A stretch of 64,000 nucleotides of DNA, taken from Peptoniphilus harei. GTDB lineage: Bacteria; Bacillota; Clostridia; Tissierellales; Peptoniphilaceae. The notes beneath the pieces were generated by a model. It worked only from the letters and a program-made list of their open reading frames with translations, was not told the origin of the DNA and made no database searches. Numbering within the stretch: the stretch's first letter is position 1; each line of letters opens with the position of its first letter. This document shows positions 18,963 to 28,100 of the stretch, piece by piece. The stretch is from NCBI RefSeq assembly GCF_900454685.1, contig NZ_UATM01000032.1:806001-870000 (forward strand), given 5' to 3'. A program made the translations under genes and the position numbers.

Positions 18963-19245
18963 GTGGGAATTTTTTATATAAATTTTACAATATTTGATAA
19001 AAATTATTAATATAACAAAAAAAACTGATTTATGTACAAAAAAACTAGAAGAACCTTTTATATACTTGAATAATGTAGTAAAATTAGCTTAGGTGAGTGA
19101 ATTCATTTTTAAAAACAAGGAGGTTTGATATTTGGTTTTACAAATATAATATATATAATGTTTTAGAAATTTAATCTAGAACAGTAAAGACAGCAAACGA
19201 TATATTGTGATAAAAACTTATTGCAATATAAAAAGGAGGATTAAA
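18963..19245 (+). promoter_or_regulatory. Long leader region of the adhesin gene
   Basis: This is a 280-bp AT-rich upstream region. A strong orphan SD, AAGGAGGT (19117-19124), is followed by a 5-codon TTG ORF and then stop. TTGGTT (19132) with N16 and TATAAT (19154-19159) is a possible promoter. An inverted repeat TATATTG/CAATATA (19201-19230) sits right before the true SD AAGGAGGA (19232-19239). Confidence 0.4.
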
Positions 19246-22200
19246 GTGAAAAAGAATAAGAAAATAATCTCGTTGCTTATTTTAATGCTCATGATAGTTG
19301 GAGTATTTGCAACAGATAAACTTAGCGTATTTGCAGAGATAAATGATAAAGATTTTGATGTAAATACTGATTGGCGTATGTCAAATGACATCACAACTGA
19401 ATTTTCAGTTCCAGATGGCGTTAGAGCCTATTCTACAGGAAAAGCTAAAGTTGGAAACATAGGTGTAACAGCAAAATTTGTTAAACAAGCTGATAGAAAT
19501 GATGGAGCATCATATTTATCTGGTAACGGAAAACACCAAGCAGATTATGCTGCAACATCTGATATGTTTTACGCCAATCCAGATCCATCAACAATTCCTG
19601 CCTTAGCAATTAATGCCCAAGCAAGTAATGGTGTTGGTGGTAAATTAAACACATATCAAAAAGCTAATTATAGCGGTCGTGCTGAAGTTGGAACTGTAAC
19701 ACTTACATTTGATAAAACAGTAACTGACCCAGTACTAGACTTATCAGGACTAGGCGGATACGTTAACGCATTCGGTGATTTTCAATATTCAAATGGAACA
19801 GGGGCTGTACTTGGTAGAGGATCATTTAATTCTACTGATATAGAGCTAATCACAGATGGAGTTTCATTTGAAAAGGGAGCTTCAAATTCTAACTTAGAAG
19901 TTACTAATAATACGATTAAGGTAAAAAATAGAAATACTTTTACACATGCTAAGCTAACACAAGGAGAACACATCCAAAATAATGGATATCCAAGTCCAAA
20001 ATTAGTACCAGCAGGTACAGGAAGTGTTATCTTAAAGGGAACATTTAAAGAAGTATCATTAAAGCTTTATCACAATGCTACTCCATATTCTGCTTTTCCA
20101 ACAGATAAATACGGAACAAGTAGAGTTTTCTTCACTAATAACAATAACTCACAATATGGTGATGGAATAAATGGTCTGAATGTGATTAATACTGAAAAAA
20201 TACAAATTGGAAATAAAACATATAATAATTTAACAAACTGGGACAAATTCAGAATTTCATTAAGATTACTAAAACCATCATCAATTGGAGATAGAGTTTG
20301 GTTAGATGAAGATGCTAATGGAATCCAAGATGCAGGAGAAAAAGGAGTTGAAGGAGTAACAGTAAAACTTCTTGATAAAGATGGAAGTCCAGCTAAAGAC
20401 TTTAACGGAAATCTAGTTCAAGACCAAGTTACAGATGCAAATGGTAATTACAAATTTGAAAACTTGCCAGCAGGTGAATACGTTGTTCAAGTAGTTACAA
20501 AAGACGGTCAAACTCTTACAACAAAGGGACAAGGCGCTGCTGATAAAGATTCAGACCTAGATCCAAAAACAGGAAAAACAGATGTAATTAAATTAGAAGC
20601 AAATGAAAACATCACAAATGTAGATGCAGGTATTGTTCCAGCAAAAGAATACAAAGTAGACTACGAATTCCAACCATCAAAAGCAGAAGGAACACCAAGT
20701 GAATTACCACAAGGCGTAAAAGATCAACTACCAAAAACAGTAGAAAATCTAGCAGATGGTAAATCAGTTCCATCACCAAAAGAATTCACTCCAGTAAAAG
20801 ATGAAGTGAACAAAGGAACATGGACATTTGAAGCGTGGGATAAAGAAACTGCAAAAATCAATGGAGCAGACGAACACGTAACAGGAACATGGGTATTCAC
20901 AAAAGATGAAGAACCACAACCAAAAGAATACAAAGTAACTCACGAATTCAAATCAGGAACAGCTGGAAAAGACTTACCAGACGAAGTAAAAGCATTATTG
21001 CCAAAAGACCAAACAGGAAAAGTAGATGGCAACACAGTCGTACCAACAGAACCAGAACAAAAAGAGGTAACAACATCAGAAGGAACATGGACATTCAAAG
21101 GCTACGACAGATCAAATGCAACAATCGATGGAGCAGATGAACACTTTGTAGGAAAATGGGAATTCACACCAAAAGAAGACCCTAAACCAGAAACAGGAAG
21201 TGTATACGTAAAATACGTAACAGAAGACGGAAAAGAACTAGAACCTGAAAGTGGAGTACTAGTAAACGCAGAAGTTGGAACAAAATATACAACAGAAGAA
21301 AAAACATTTGACGGATACGAATTTGTAAGAATGGATGAAAAATCTGATCCAGCAAATGGAGAAGTTAAAAAAGACGACCAACACGTAATCTACGTATACA
21401 AACCAGTAGAACAAAAACAATACAAAGTAGACTACGAATTCCAACCATCAAAAGCAGAAGGAACACCAAGTGAATTACCACAAGGCGTAAAAGATCAACT
21501 ACCAAAAACAGTAGAAAATCTAGCAGATGGTAAATCAGTTCCATCACCAAAAGAATTCACTCCAGTAAAAGATGAAGTGAACAAAGGAACATGGACATTT
21601 GAAGCGTGGGATAAAGAAACTGCAAAAATCAATGGAGCAGACGAACACGTAACAGGAACATGGGTATTCACAAAAGATGAAGAACCACAACCAAAAGAAT
21701 ACAAAGTAACTCACGAATTCAAATCAGGAACAGCTGGAAAAGACTTACCAGAAGAAGTAAAAGCATTATTGCCAAAAGACCAAACAGGAAAAGTAGATGG
21801 CAACACAGTCGTACCAACAGAACCAGAACAAAAAGAGGTAACAACATCAGAAGGAACATGGACATTCAAAGGCTACGACAGATCAAATGCAACAATCGAT
21901 GGAGCAGATGAACACTTTGTAGGAAAATGGGAATTCACACCAAAAGAAGACCCTAAACCAGAAACAGGAAGTGTATACGTAAAATACGTAACAGAAGACG
22001 GAAAAGAACTAGAACCTGAAAGTGGAGTACTAGTAAACGCAGAAGTTGGAACAAAATATACAACAGAAGAAAAAACATTTGACGGATACGAATTTGTAAG
22101 AATGGATGAAAAATCTGATCCAGCAAATGGAGAAGTTAAAAAAGACGACCAACACGTAATCTACGTATACAAACCAGTAGAACAAAAACAATACAAAGTA

Positions 22201-22683
22201 GACTACGAATTCCAACCATCAAAAGCAGAAGGAACACCAAGTGAATTACCACAAGGCGTAAAAGATCAACTACCAAAAACAGTAGAAAATCTAGCAGATG
22301 GTAAATCAGTTCCATCACCAAAAGAATTCACTCCAGTAAAAGATGAAGTGAACAAAGGAACATGGACATTCGAAGCGTGGGATAAAGAAACTGCAAAAAT
22401 CAATGGAGCAGACGAACACGTAACAGGAACATGGGTATTCACAAAAGATGAAGAACCACAACCAAAAAGAATACAAAGTAACTCACGAATTCAAATCAGG
22501 AACAGCTGGAAAAGACTTACCAGACGAAGTAAAAGCATTATTGCCAAAAGACCAAACAGGAAAAGTAGATGGCAACACAGTCGTACCAACAGAACCAGAA
22601 CAAAAAGAGGTAACAACATCAGAAGGAACATGGACATTCAAAGGCTACGACAGATCAAATGCAACAATCGATGGAGCAGATGA
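19246..22683 (+). CDS. SHIRT/MucBP repeat surface adhesin, 5' part (frameshifted)
   Basis: GTG start 6 nt after AAGGAGGA. Signal peptide at residues 1-33 (cleavage near VFA). An N-terminal adhesin-like domain at about 34-345 is of no family I know. An SdrD-B-type (Cna-B-like) domain at about 345-465 begins IGDRVWLDEDANGIQDAGE. Then come repeats of two SHIRT domains and one MucBP domain. Reading is lost at 22464-22468, where an AAAAA replaces the AAAA of the other copies; the last 72 residues are out-of-frame sequence. Restoring one base joins it to the 22448-27916 frame, giving about 2889 residues with a C-terminal anchor. SHIRT domains form stiff rods that hold a binding domain away from the wall (family knowledge). 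Confidence 0.85.
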   Translation: MKKNKKIISLLILMLMIVGVFATDKLSVFAEINDKDFDVNTDWRMSNDITTEFSVPDGVRAYSTGKAKVGNIGVTAKFVKQADRNDGASYLSGNGKHQADYAATSDMFYANPDPSTIPALAINAQASNGVGGKLNTYQKANYSGRAEVGTVTLTFDKTVTDPVLDLSGLGGYVNAFGDFQYSNGTGAVLGRGSFNSTDIELITDGVSFEKGASNSNLEVTNNTIKVKNRNTFTHAKLTQGEHIQNNGYPSPKLVPAGTGSVILKGTFKEVSLKLYHNATPYSAFPTDKYGTSRVFFTNNNNSQYGDGINGLNVINTEKIQIGNKTYNNLTNWDKFRISLRLLKPSSIGDRVWLDEDANGIQDAGEKGVEGVTVKLLDKDGSPAKDFNGNLVQDQVTDANGNYKFENLPAGEYVVQVVTKDGQTLTTKGQGAADKDSDLDPKTGKTDVIKLEANENITNVDAGIVPAKEYKVDYEFQPSKAEGTPSELPQGVKDQLPKTVENLADGKSVPSPKEFTPVKDEVNKGTWTFEAWDKETAKINGADEHVTGTWVFTKDEEPQPKEYKVTHEFKSGTAGKDLPDEVKALLPKDQTGKVDGNTVVPTEPEQKEVTTSEGTWTFKGYDRSNATIDGADEHFVGKWEFTPKEDPKPETGSVYVKYVTEDGKELEPESGVLVNAEVGTKYTTEEKTFDGYEFVRMDEKSDPANGEVKKDDQHVIYVYKPVEQKQYKVDYEFQPSKAEGTPSELPQGVKDQLPKTVENLADGKSVPSPKEFTPVKDEVNKGTWTFEAWDKETAKINGADEHVTGTWVFTKDEEPQPKEYKVTHEFKSGTAGKDLPEEVKALLPKDQTGKVDGNTVVPTEPEQKEVTTSEGTWTFKGYDRSNATIDGADEHFVGKWEFTPKEDPKPETGSVYVKYVTEDGKELEPESGVLVNAEVGTKYTTEEKTFDGYEFVRMDEKSDPANGEVKKDDQHVIYVYKPVEQKQYKVDYEFQPSKAEGTPSELPQGVKDQLPKTVENLADGKSVPSPKEFTPVKDEVNKGTWTFEAWDKETAKINGADEHVTGTWVFTKDEEPQPKRIQSNSRIQIRNSWKRLTRRSKSIIAKRPNRKSRWQHSRTNRTRTKRGNNIRRNMDIQRLRQIKCNNRWSR

Positions 22684-25600
22684 ACACTTTGTAGGAAAAT
22701 GGGAATTCACACCAAAAGAAGACCCTAAACCAGAAACAGGAAGTGTATACGTAAAATACGTAACAGAAGACGGAAAAGAACTAGAACCTGAAAGTGGAGT
22801 ACTAGTAAACGCAGAAGTTGGAACAAAATATACAACAGAAGAAAAAACATTTGACGGATACGAATTTGTAAGAATGGATGAAAAATCTGATCCAGCAAAT
22901 GGAGAAGTTAAAAAAGACGACCAACACGTAATCTACGTATACAAACCAGTAGAACAAAAACAATACAAAGTAGACTACGAATTCCAACCATCAAAAGCAG
23001 AAGGAACACCAAGTGAATTACCACAAGGCGTAAAAGATCAACTACCAAAAACAGTAGAAAATCTAGCAGATGGTAAATCAGTTCCATCACCAAAAGAATT
23101 CACTCCAGTAAAAGATGAAGTGAACAAAGGAACATGGACATTTGAAGCGTGGGATAAAGAAACTGCAAAAATCAATGGAGCAGACGAACACGTAACAGGA
23201 ACATGGGTATTCACAAAAGATGAAGAACCACAACCAAAAGAATACAAAGTAACTCACGAATTCAAATCAGGAACAGCTGGAAAAGACTTACCAGACGAAG
23301 TAAAAGCATTATTGCCAAAAGACCAAACAGGAAAAGTAGATGGCAACACAGTCGTACCAACAGAACCAGAACAAAAAGAGGTAACAACATCAGAAGGAAC
23401 ATGGACATTCAAAGGCTACGACAGATCAAATGCAACAATCGATGGAGCAGATGAACACTTTGTAGGAAAATGGGAATTCACACCAAAAGAAGACCCTAAA
23501 CCAGAAACAGGAAGTGTATACGTAAAATACGTAACAGAAGACGGAAAAGAACTAGAACCTGAAAGTGGAGTACTAGTAAACGCAGAAGTTGGAACAAAAT
23601 ATACAACAGAAGAAAAAACATTTGACGGATACGAATTTGTAAGAATGGATGAAAAATCTGATCCAGCAAATGGAGAAGTTAAAAAAGACGACCAACACGT
23701 AATCTACGTATACAAACCAGTAGAACAAAAACAATACAAAGTAGACTACGAATTCCAACCATCAAAAGCAGAAGGAACACCAAGTGAATTACCACAAGGC
23801 GTAAAAGATCAACTACCAAAAACAGTAGAAAATCTAGCAGATGGTAAATCAGTTCCATCACCAAAAGAATTCACTCCAGTAAAAGATGAAGTGAACAAAG
23901 GAACATGGACATTTGAAGCGTGGGATAAAGAAACTGCAAAAATCAATGGAGCAGACGAACACGTAACAGGAACATGGGTATTCACAAAAGATGAAGAACC
24001 ACAACCAAAAGAATACAAAGTAACTCACGAATTCAAATCAGGAACAGCTGGAAAAGACTTACCAGACGAAGTAAAAGCATTATTGCCAAAAGACCAAACA
24101 GGAAAAGTAGATGGCAACACAGTCGTACCAACAGAACCAGAACAAAAAGAGGTAACAACATCAGAAGGAACATGGACATTCAAAGGCTACGACAGATCAA
24201 ATGCAACAATCGATGGAGCAGATGAACACTTTGTAGGAAAATGGGAATTCACACCAAAAGAAGACCCTAAACCAGAAACAGGAAGTGTATACGTAAAATA
24301 CGTAACAGAAGACGGAAAAGAACTAGAACCTGAAAGTGGAGTACTAGTAAACGCAGAAGTTGGAACAAAATATACAACAGAAGAAAAAACATTTGACGGA
24401 TACGAATTTGTAAGAATGGATGAAAAATCTGATCCAGCAAATGGAGAAGTTAAAAAAGACGACCAACACGTAATCTACGTATACAAACCAGTAGAACAAA
24501 AACAATACAAAGTAGACTACGAATTCCAACCATCAAAAGCAGAAGGAACACCAAGTGAATTACCACAAGGCGTAAAAGATCAACTACCAAAAACAGTAGA
24601 AAATCTAGCAGATGGTAAATCAGTTCCATCACCAAAAGAATTCACTCCAGTAAAAGATGAAGTGAACAAAGGAACATGGACATTTGAAGCGTGGGATAAA
24701 GAAACTGCAAAAATCAATGGAGCAGACGAACACGTAACAGGAACATGGGTATTCACAAAAGATGAAGAACCACAACCAAAAGAATACAAAGTAACTCACG
24801 AATTCAAATCAGGAACAGCTGGAAAAGACTTACCAGAAGAAGTAAAAGCATTATTGCCAAAAGACCAAACAGGAAAAGTAGATGGCAACACAGTCGTACC
24901 AACAGAACCAGAACAAAAAGAGGTAACAACATCAGAAGGAACATGGACATTCAAAGGCTACGACAGATCAAATGCAACAATCGATGGAGCAGATGAACAC
25001 TTTGTAGGAAAATGGGAATTCACACCAAAAGAAGACCCTAAACCAGAAACAGGAAGTGTATACGTAAAATACGTAACAGAAGACGGAAAAGAACTAGAAC
25101 CTGAAAGTGGAGTACTAGTAAACGCAGAAGTTGGAACAAAATATACAACAGAAGAAAAAACATTTGACGGATACGAATTTGTAAGAATGGATGAAAAATC
25201 TGATCCAGCAAATGGAGAAGTTAAAAAAGACGACCAACACGTAATCTACGTATACAAACCAGTAGAACAAAAACAATACAAAGTAGACTACGAATTCCAA
25301 CCATCAAAAGCAGAAGGAACACCAAGTGAATTACCACAAGGCGTAAAAGATCAACTACCAAAAACAGTAGAAAATCTAGCAGATGGTAAATCAGTTCCAT
25401 CACCAAAAGAATTCACTCCAGTAAAAGATGAAGTGAACAAAGGAACATGGACATTCGAAGCGTGGGATAAAGAAACTGCAAAAATCAATGGAGCAGACGA
25501 ACACGTAACAGGAACATGGGTATTCACAAAAGATGAAGAACCACAACCAAAAGAATACAAAGTAACTCACGAATTCAAATCAGGAACAGCTGGAAAAGAC

Positions 25601-26040
25601 TTACCAGACGAAGTAAAAGCATTATTGCCAAAAGACCAAACAGGAAAAGTAGATGGCAACACAGTCGTACCAACAGAACCAGAACAAAAAGAGGTAACAA
25701 CATCAGAAGGAACATGGACATTCAAAGGCTACGACAGATCAAATGCAACAATCGATGGAGCAGATGAACACTTTGTAGGAAAATGGGAATTCACACCAAA
25801 AGAAGACCCTAAACCAGAAACAGGAAGTGTATACGTAAAATACGTAACAGAAGACGGAAAAGAACTAGAACCTGAAAGTGGAGTACTAGTAAACGCAGAA
25901 GTTGGAACAAAATATACAACAGAAGAAAAAACATTTGACGGATACGAATTTGTAAGAATGGATGAAAAATCTGATCCAGCAAATGGAGAAGTTAAAAAAG
26001 GCGATCAACACGTAACTTATGTATACAAGAAAAAAGAAGT
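20650..26040 (+). repeat. Seven tandem 771-bp repeats (SHIRT-SHIRT-MucBP units)
   Basis: Units begin at 20650, 21421, 22192, 22964, 23735, 24506 and 25277. Each is 771 bp (257 codons) except the third, 772 bp because of one extra A. They are almost identical at DNA level. Variable sites: DLPEEV instead of DLPDEV in units 2 and 6, and ATTCGAAGC instead of ATTTGAAGC in units 3 and 7. The end of unit 7 diverges into the following region. Confidence 0.95.
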
Positions 26041-27916
26041 GACACCACCTACAGATGTAGTTACAGAATACGTTGATGAAAATGGTAAGACTATTGCTCC
26101 ACAAGAAAATGGAACAAAAGACAAAAAAGATATTGATGGATATGAATTTGTAAGAACCGAAAAAGATGAACAAGGTAATACAAGTCACATCTACAAGAAG
26201 AAAACTACTCCTCCTACTACAGAGGTAGTTACTAAATATGTAGATGAAAATGGAAATCCTCTTGCTCTTGAAGAAAAAGGAAAGCAAAATAAAAAAGATA
26301 TTCCTGCTTACGAGTATGTAAAGACTTACAAAGACAAGGATGGAAATACTGTTCATGTTTATAGACTTAAACAAAATCCAACCCCATCAATAGAGACTAG
26401 ATATGTTGATGAAAATGGAAATCAACTACTTCCTCCAAAGGAAGGAACAAAAGATCCAGTAACCATTGAAGGTTACAACTTTATAATCACAAGTAAAGAT
26501 AAAAATGGTAACACAATTCACACTTATAGTAAAAAACCTACTGAAGGCGTTGAAACTAGATTTGTAGACACTCATGGTAATCAAATACTTGCTGATAAGA
26601 CTGGAACACATGATTCATCACTTATAAATGGATATGAATTTGTAAGAACCGAAAAAGATGAACAAGGTAATACAACTCACATCTACAGGAAATTACCTAC
26701 TCCTTCTAAAGAAGTAGTTACTAAATTCATTGATGAAAACGGGCTTGAATTATCCAATCCTCTAACTGGTAGAAATCCAAGTAAAGCAATTCCAGGTTAT
26801 GAAATAGTTAGGACAGAAACAGATTCTAATGGCAACATAATATATGTTTACAGAAAGAAAGCTTCTGAGTCTGAAAAAATAACTAAATTTGTTGATGAAA
26901 ACGGTAAAGAAATTTCTAAGTCTACAAAGGGTGACAATCCTAAGAAAGACATCGATGGATATGAATTTGTAAGAACCGAAAAAGATGAACAAGGTAATAC
27001 AAAACACATCTACAAGAAGAAAGTAACACCACCAGCTGAAGAAAAAGGAAATGTATACGTAAAATACGTAACAGAAGACGGAAAAGAACTAGAAGCAGAA
27101 AGCGAAGTTCTAGTAAACGCAGAAGTTGGAACAAAATATACAACAGACAAAAAAACATTTGACGGTTATGAATTTGTTGAAATGGCAAAAGATTCAGCCC
27201 CAGCAAATGGAAAAGTTGTAAAAGGCGACCAACACGTAACTTATGTATACAAGAAGACAAAAGTAAATCCAGATCCAAAGCCAAATACTGGAAATGTTTA
27301 TGTACAATATGTAACAGAAGATGGCAGAATTTTAAGTGAAAGAGTAGTAAAGAGAAATGCTCCTGTAGGCGAAAATTATTACACTGATCTAAAGAGTTTT
27401 GATGGATTTAGATTTATAGGAATGGGAAGAAATTCAGCTGATACAGATGGAAAAGTTGTAGAAGGAAACTTATATGTAACTTATGTTTATGAGGAAATAG
27501 ATAAGCATGATTCTACTTTCCCATCTGGACAAAATAGACATCACGATAAAGGAACTCCAGTTGTAACAATTGTGGAAAATTCTGATAGAGTTATTTCTAC
27601 TATAGAAACAACAGAAGTTAAAGAAAGACAAGAAGAATTAAATAACAATAAGGAACTTAATGCTACAGATAAAACTACAGATAAAGTTGAAAAATCTGAA
27701 GGTTTAAATGCTGAAGACAAAAAAGAATCTACAAATAATGAAAATGATTATGTTGAAAATTATGAAGAAGAGTTTGTAGAAAAAAATAAGTCAGTTAATG
27801 ATGGTAATAAAGCTCCAAAGACTCAAGATCCAGGAATAGCTTTATATACTGGATTAGCAGTAGCTTCTTCTGCCTTATTAGGATTATTTGAAGTAAAAAG
27901 AAGAAAAAATAAGTAA
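22448..27916 (+). CDS. SHIRT/MucBP repeat surface adhesin, 3' part with cell-wall anchor
   Basis: This is the continuation of the gene starting at 19246. The ATG at 22448 lies inside repeat coding sequence with no SD and is not a plausible start. Content: the rest of unit 3, units 4-7, six shorter repeats of about 54 residues (26053-27030) built on the pattern KYVDENG...DGYEFVRTEKDEQGN, two further MucBP-like domains (27040-27260 and 27280-27500), a charged spacer, and a sorting signal: APKTQDPG (27812-27835), a hydrophobic helix and the tail KRRKNK. The sortase motif is APKTQ instead of LPxTG. If the frameshift is genuine, this part would be untranslated and the product unanchored. Confidence 0.85.
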   Translation: MKNHNQKEYKVTHEFKSGTAGKDLPDEVKALLPKDQTGKVDGNTVVPTEPEQKEVTTSEGTWTFKGYDRSNATIDGADEHFVGKWEFTPKEDPKPETGSVYVKYVTEDGKELEPESGVLVNAEVGTKYTTEEKTFDGYEFVRMDEKSDPANGEVKKDDQHVIYVYKPVEQKQYKVDYEFQPSKAEGTPSELPQGVKDQLPKTVENLADGKSVPSPKEFTPVKDEVNKGTWTFEAWDKETAKINGADEHVTGTWVFTKDEEPQPKEYKVTHEFKSGTAGKDLPDEVKALLPKDQTGKVDGNTVVPTEPEQKEVTTSEGTWTFKGYDRSNATIDGADEHFVGKWEFTPKEDPKPETGSVYVKYVTEDGKELEPESGVLVNAEVGTKYTTEEKTFDGYEFVRMDEKSDPANGEVKKDDQHVIYVYKPVEQKQYKVDYEFQPSKAEGTPSELPQGVKDQLPKTVENLADGKSVPSPKEFTPVKDEVNKGTWTFEAWDKETAKINGADEHVTGTWVFTKDEEPQPKEYKVTHEFKSGTAGKDLPDEVKALLPKDQTGKVDGNTVVPTEPEQKEVTTSEGTWTFKGYDRSNATIDGADEHFVGKWEFTPKEDPKPETGSVYVKYVTEDGKELEPESGVLVNAEVGTKYTTEEKTFDGYEFVRMDEKSDPANGEVKKDDQHVIYVYKPVEQKQYKVDYEFQPSKAEGTPSELPQGVKDQLPKTVENLADGKSVPSPKEFTPVKDEVNKGTWTFEAWDKETAKINGADEHVTGTWVFTKDEEPQPKEYKVTHEFKSGTAGKDLPEEVKALLPKDQTGKVDGNTVVPTEPEQKEVTTSEGTWTFKGYDRSNATIDGADEHFVGKWEFTPKEDPKPETGSVYVKYVTEDGKELEPESGVLVNAEVGTKYTTEEKTFDGYEFVRMDEKSDPANGEVKKDDQHVIYVYKPVEQKQYKVDYEFQPSKAEGTPSELPQGVKDQLPKTVENLADGKSVPSPKEFTPVKDEVNKGTWTFEAWDKETAKINGADEHVTGTWVFTKDEEPQPKEYKVTHEFKSGTAGKDLPDEVKALLPKDQTGKVDGNTVVPTEPEQKEVTTSEGTWTFKGYDRSNATIDGADEHFVGKWEFTPKEDPKPETGSVYVKYVTEDGKELEPESGVLVNAEVGTKYTTEEKTFDGYEFVRMDEKSDPANGEVKKGDQHVTYVYKKKEVTPPTDVVTEYVDENGKTIAPQENGTKDKKDIDGYEFVRTEKDEQGNTSHIYKKKTTPPTTEVVTKYVDENGNPLALEEKGKQNKKDIPAYEYVKTYKDKDGNTVHVYRLKQNPTPSIETRYVDENGNQLLPPKEGTKDPVTIEGYNFIITSKDKNGNTIHTYSKKPTEGVETRFVDTHGNQILADKTGTHDSSLINGYEFVRTEKDEQGNTTHIYRKLPTPSKEVVTKFIDENGLELSNPLTGRNPSKAIPGYEIVRTETDSNGNIIYVYRKKASESEKITKFVDENGKEISKSTKGDNPKKDIDGYEFVRTEKDEQGNTKHIYKKKVTPPAEEKGNVYVKYVTEDGKELEAESEVLVNAEVGTKYTTDKKTFDGYEFVEMAKDSAPANGKVVKGDQHVTYVYKKTKVNPDPKPNTGNVYVQYVTEDGRILSERVVKRNAPVGENYYTDLKSFDGFRFIGMGRNSADTDGKVVEGNLYVTYVYEEIDKHDSTFPSGQNRHHDKGTPVVTIVENSDRVISTIETTEVKERQEELNNNKELNATDKTTDKVEKSEGLNAEDKKESTNNENDYVENYEEEFVEKNKSVNDGNKAPKTQDPGIALYTGLAVASSALLGLFEVKRRKNK
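22464..22468 (+). other. Single-base frameshift in repeat unit 3
   Basis: CCAAAAAGAATAC here versus CCAAAAGAATAC at the same place in the other six units: A5 instead of A4, shifting the reading frame by +1. Confidence 0.92.
26053..27030 (+). repeat. Six degenerate ~54-codon repeats (YVDENG type)
   Basis: The units start with VVTEYVDENG, VVTKYVDENG, IETRYVDENG, VETRFVDTHG, VVTKFIDENG and ITKFVDENG. They are strongly diverged from each other, unlike the 771-bp units. They resemble short MucBP-like stalk modules. Confidence 0.8.
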
Positions 27917-27941
27917 GAGTTCATTTTAAAGATGTTTGTTA

Positions 27942-27984
27942 AAAATACCCTTTTCACTTGAAAAAGTGGAAGGGTATTTTTTTA
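27942..27984 (+). terminator. Intrinsic terminator after the adhesin gene
   Basis: AAAATACCCTTTTCACTT and AGTGGAAGGGTATTTT form a long stem, followed by T7. Confidence 0.92.
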
Positions 27985-28039
27985 TCTGCGTTCAAAAAGT
28001 TTATATTTGTCTTTTTAAAATTGTAGTTTAAGCAACAAA

Positions 28040-28075
28040 AATGGAGCCTTTTTTAGGCTCCTTAATTTTTTATAC
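28040..28075 (-). terminator. Intrinsic terminator of the GcvT-like gene
   Basis: GGAGCC-TAAAAAA-GGCTCC on the minus strand is followed by ATTTTTG. The plus strand also has a T-rich tail, so it may be bidirectional. Confidence 0.75.
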
Positions 28076-28100
28076 TTCCAATTATTCTCTTATTTATTTT

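Noticed and set aside
20724..26374. Repeated minus-strand open frames of 61-69 codons across the adhesin
   Set aside because: They recur every 771 bp because the coding repeat recurs; no SD or independent coding signal.
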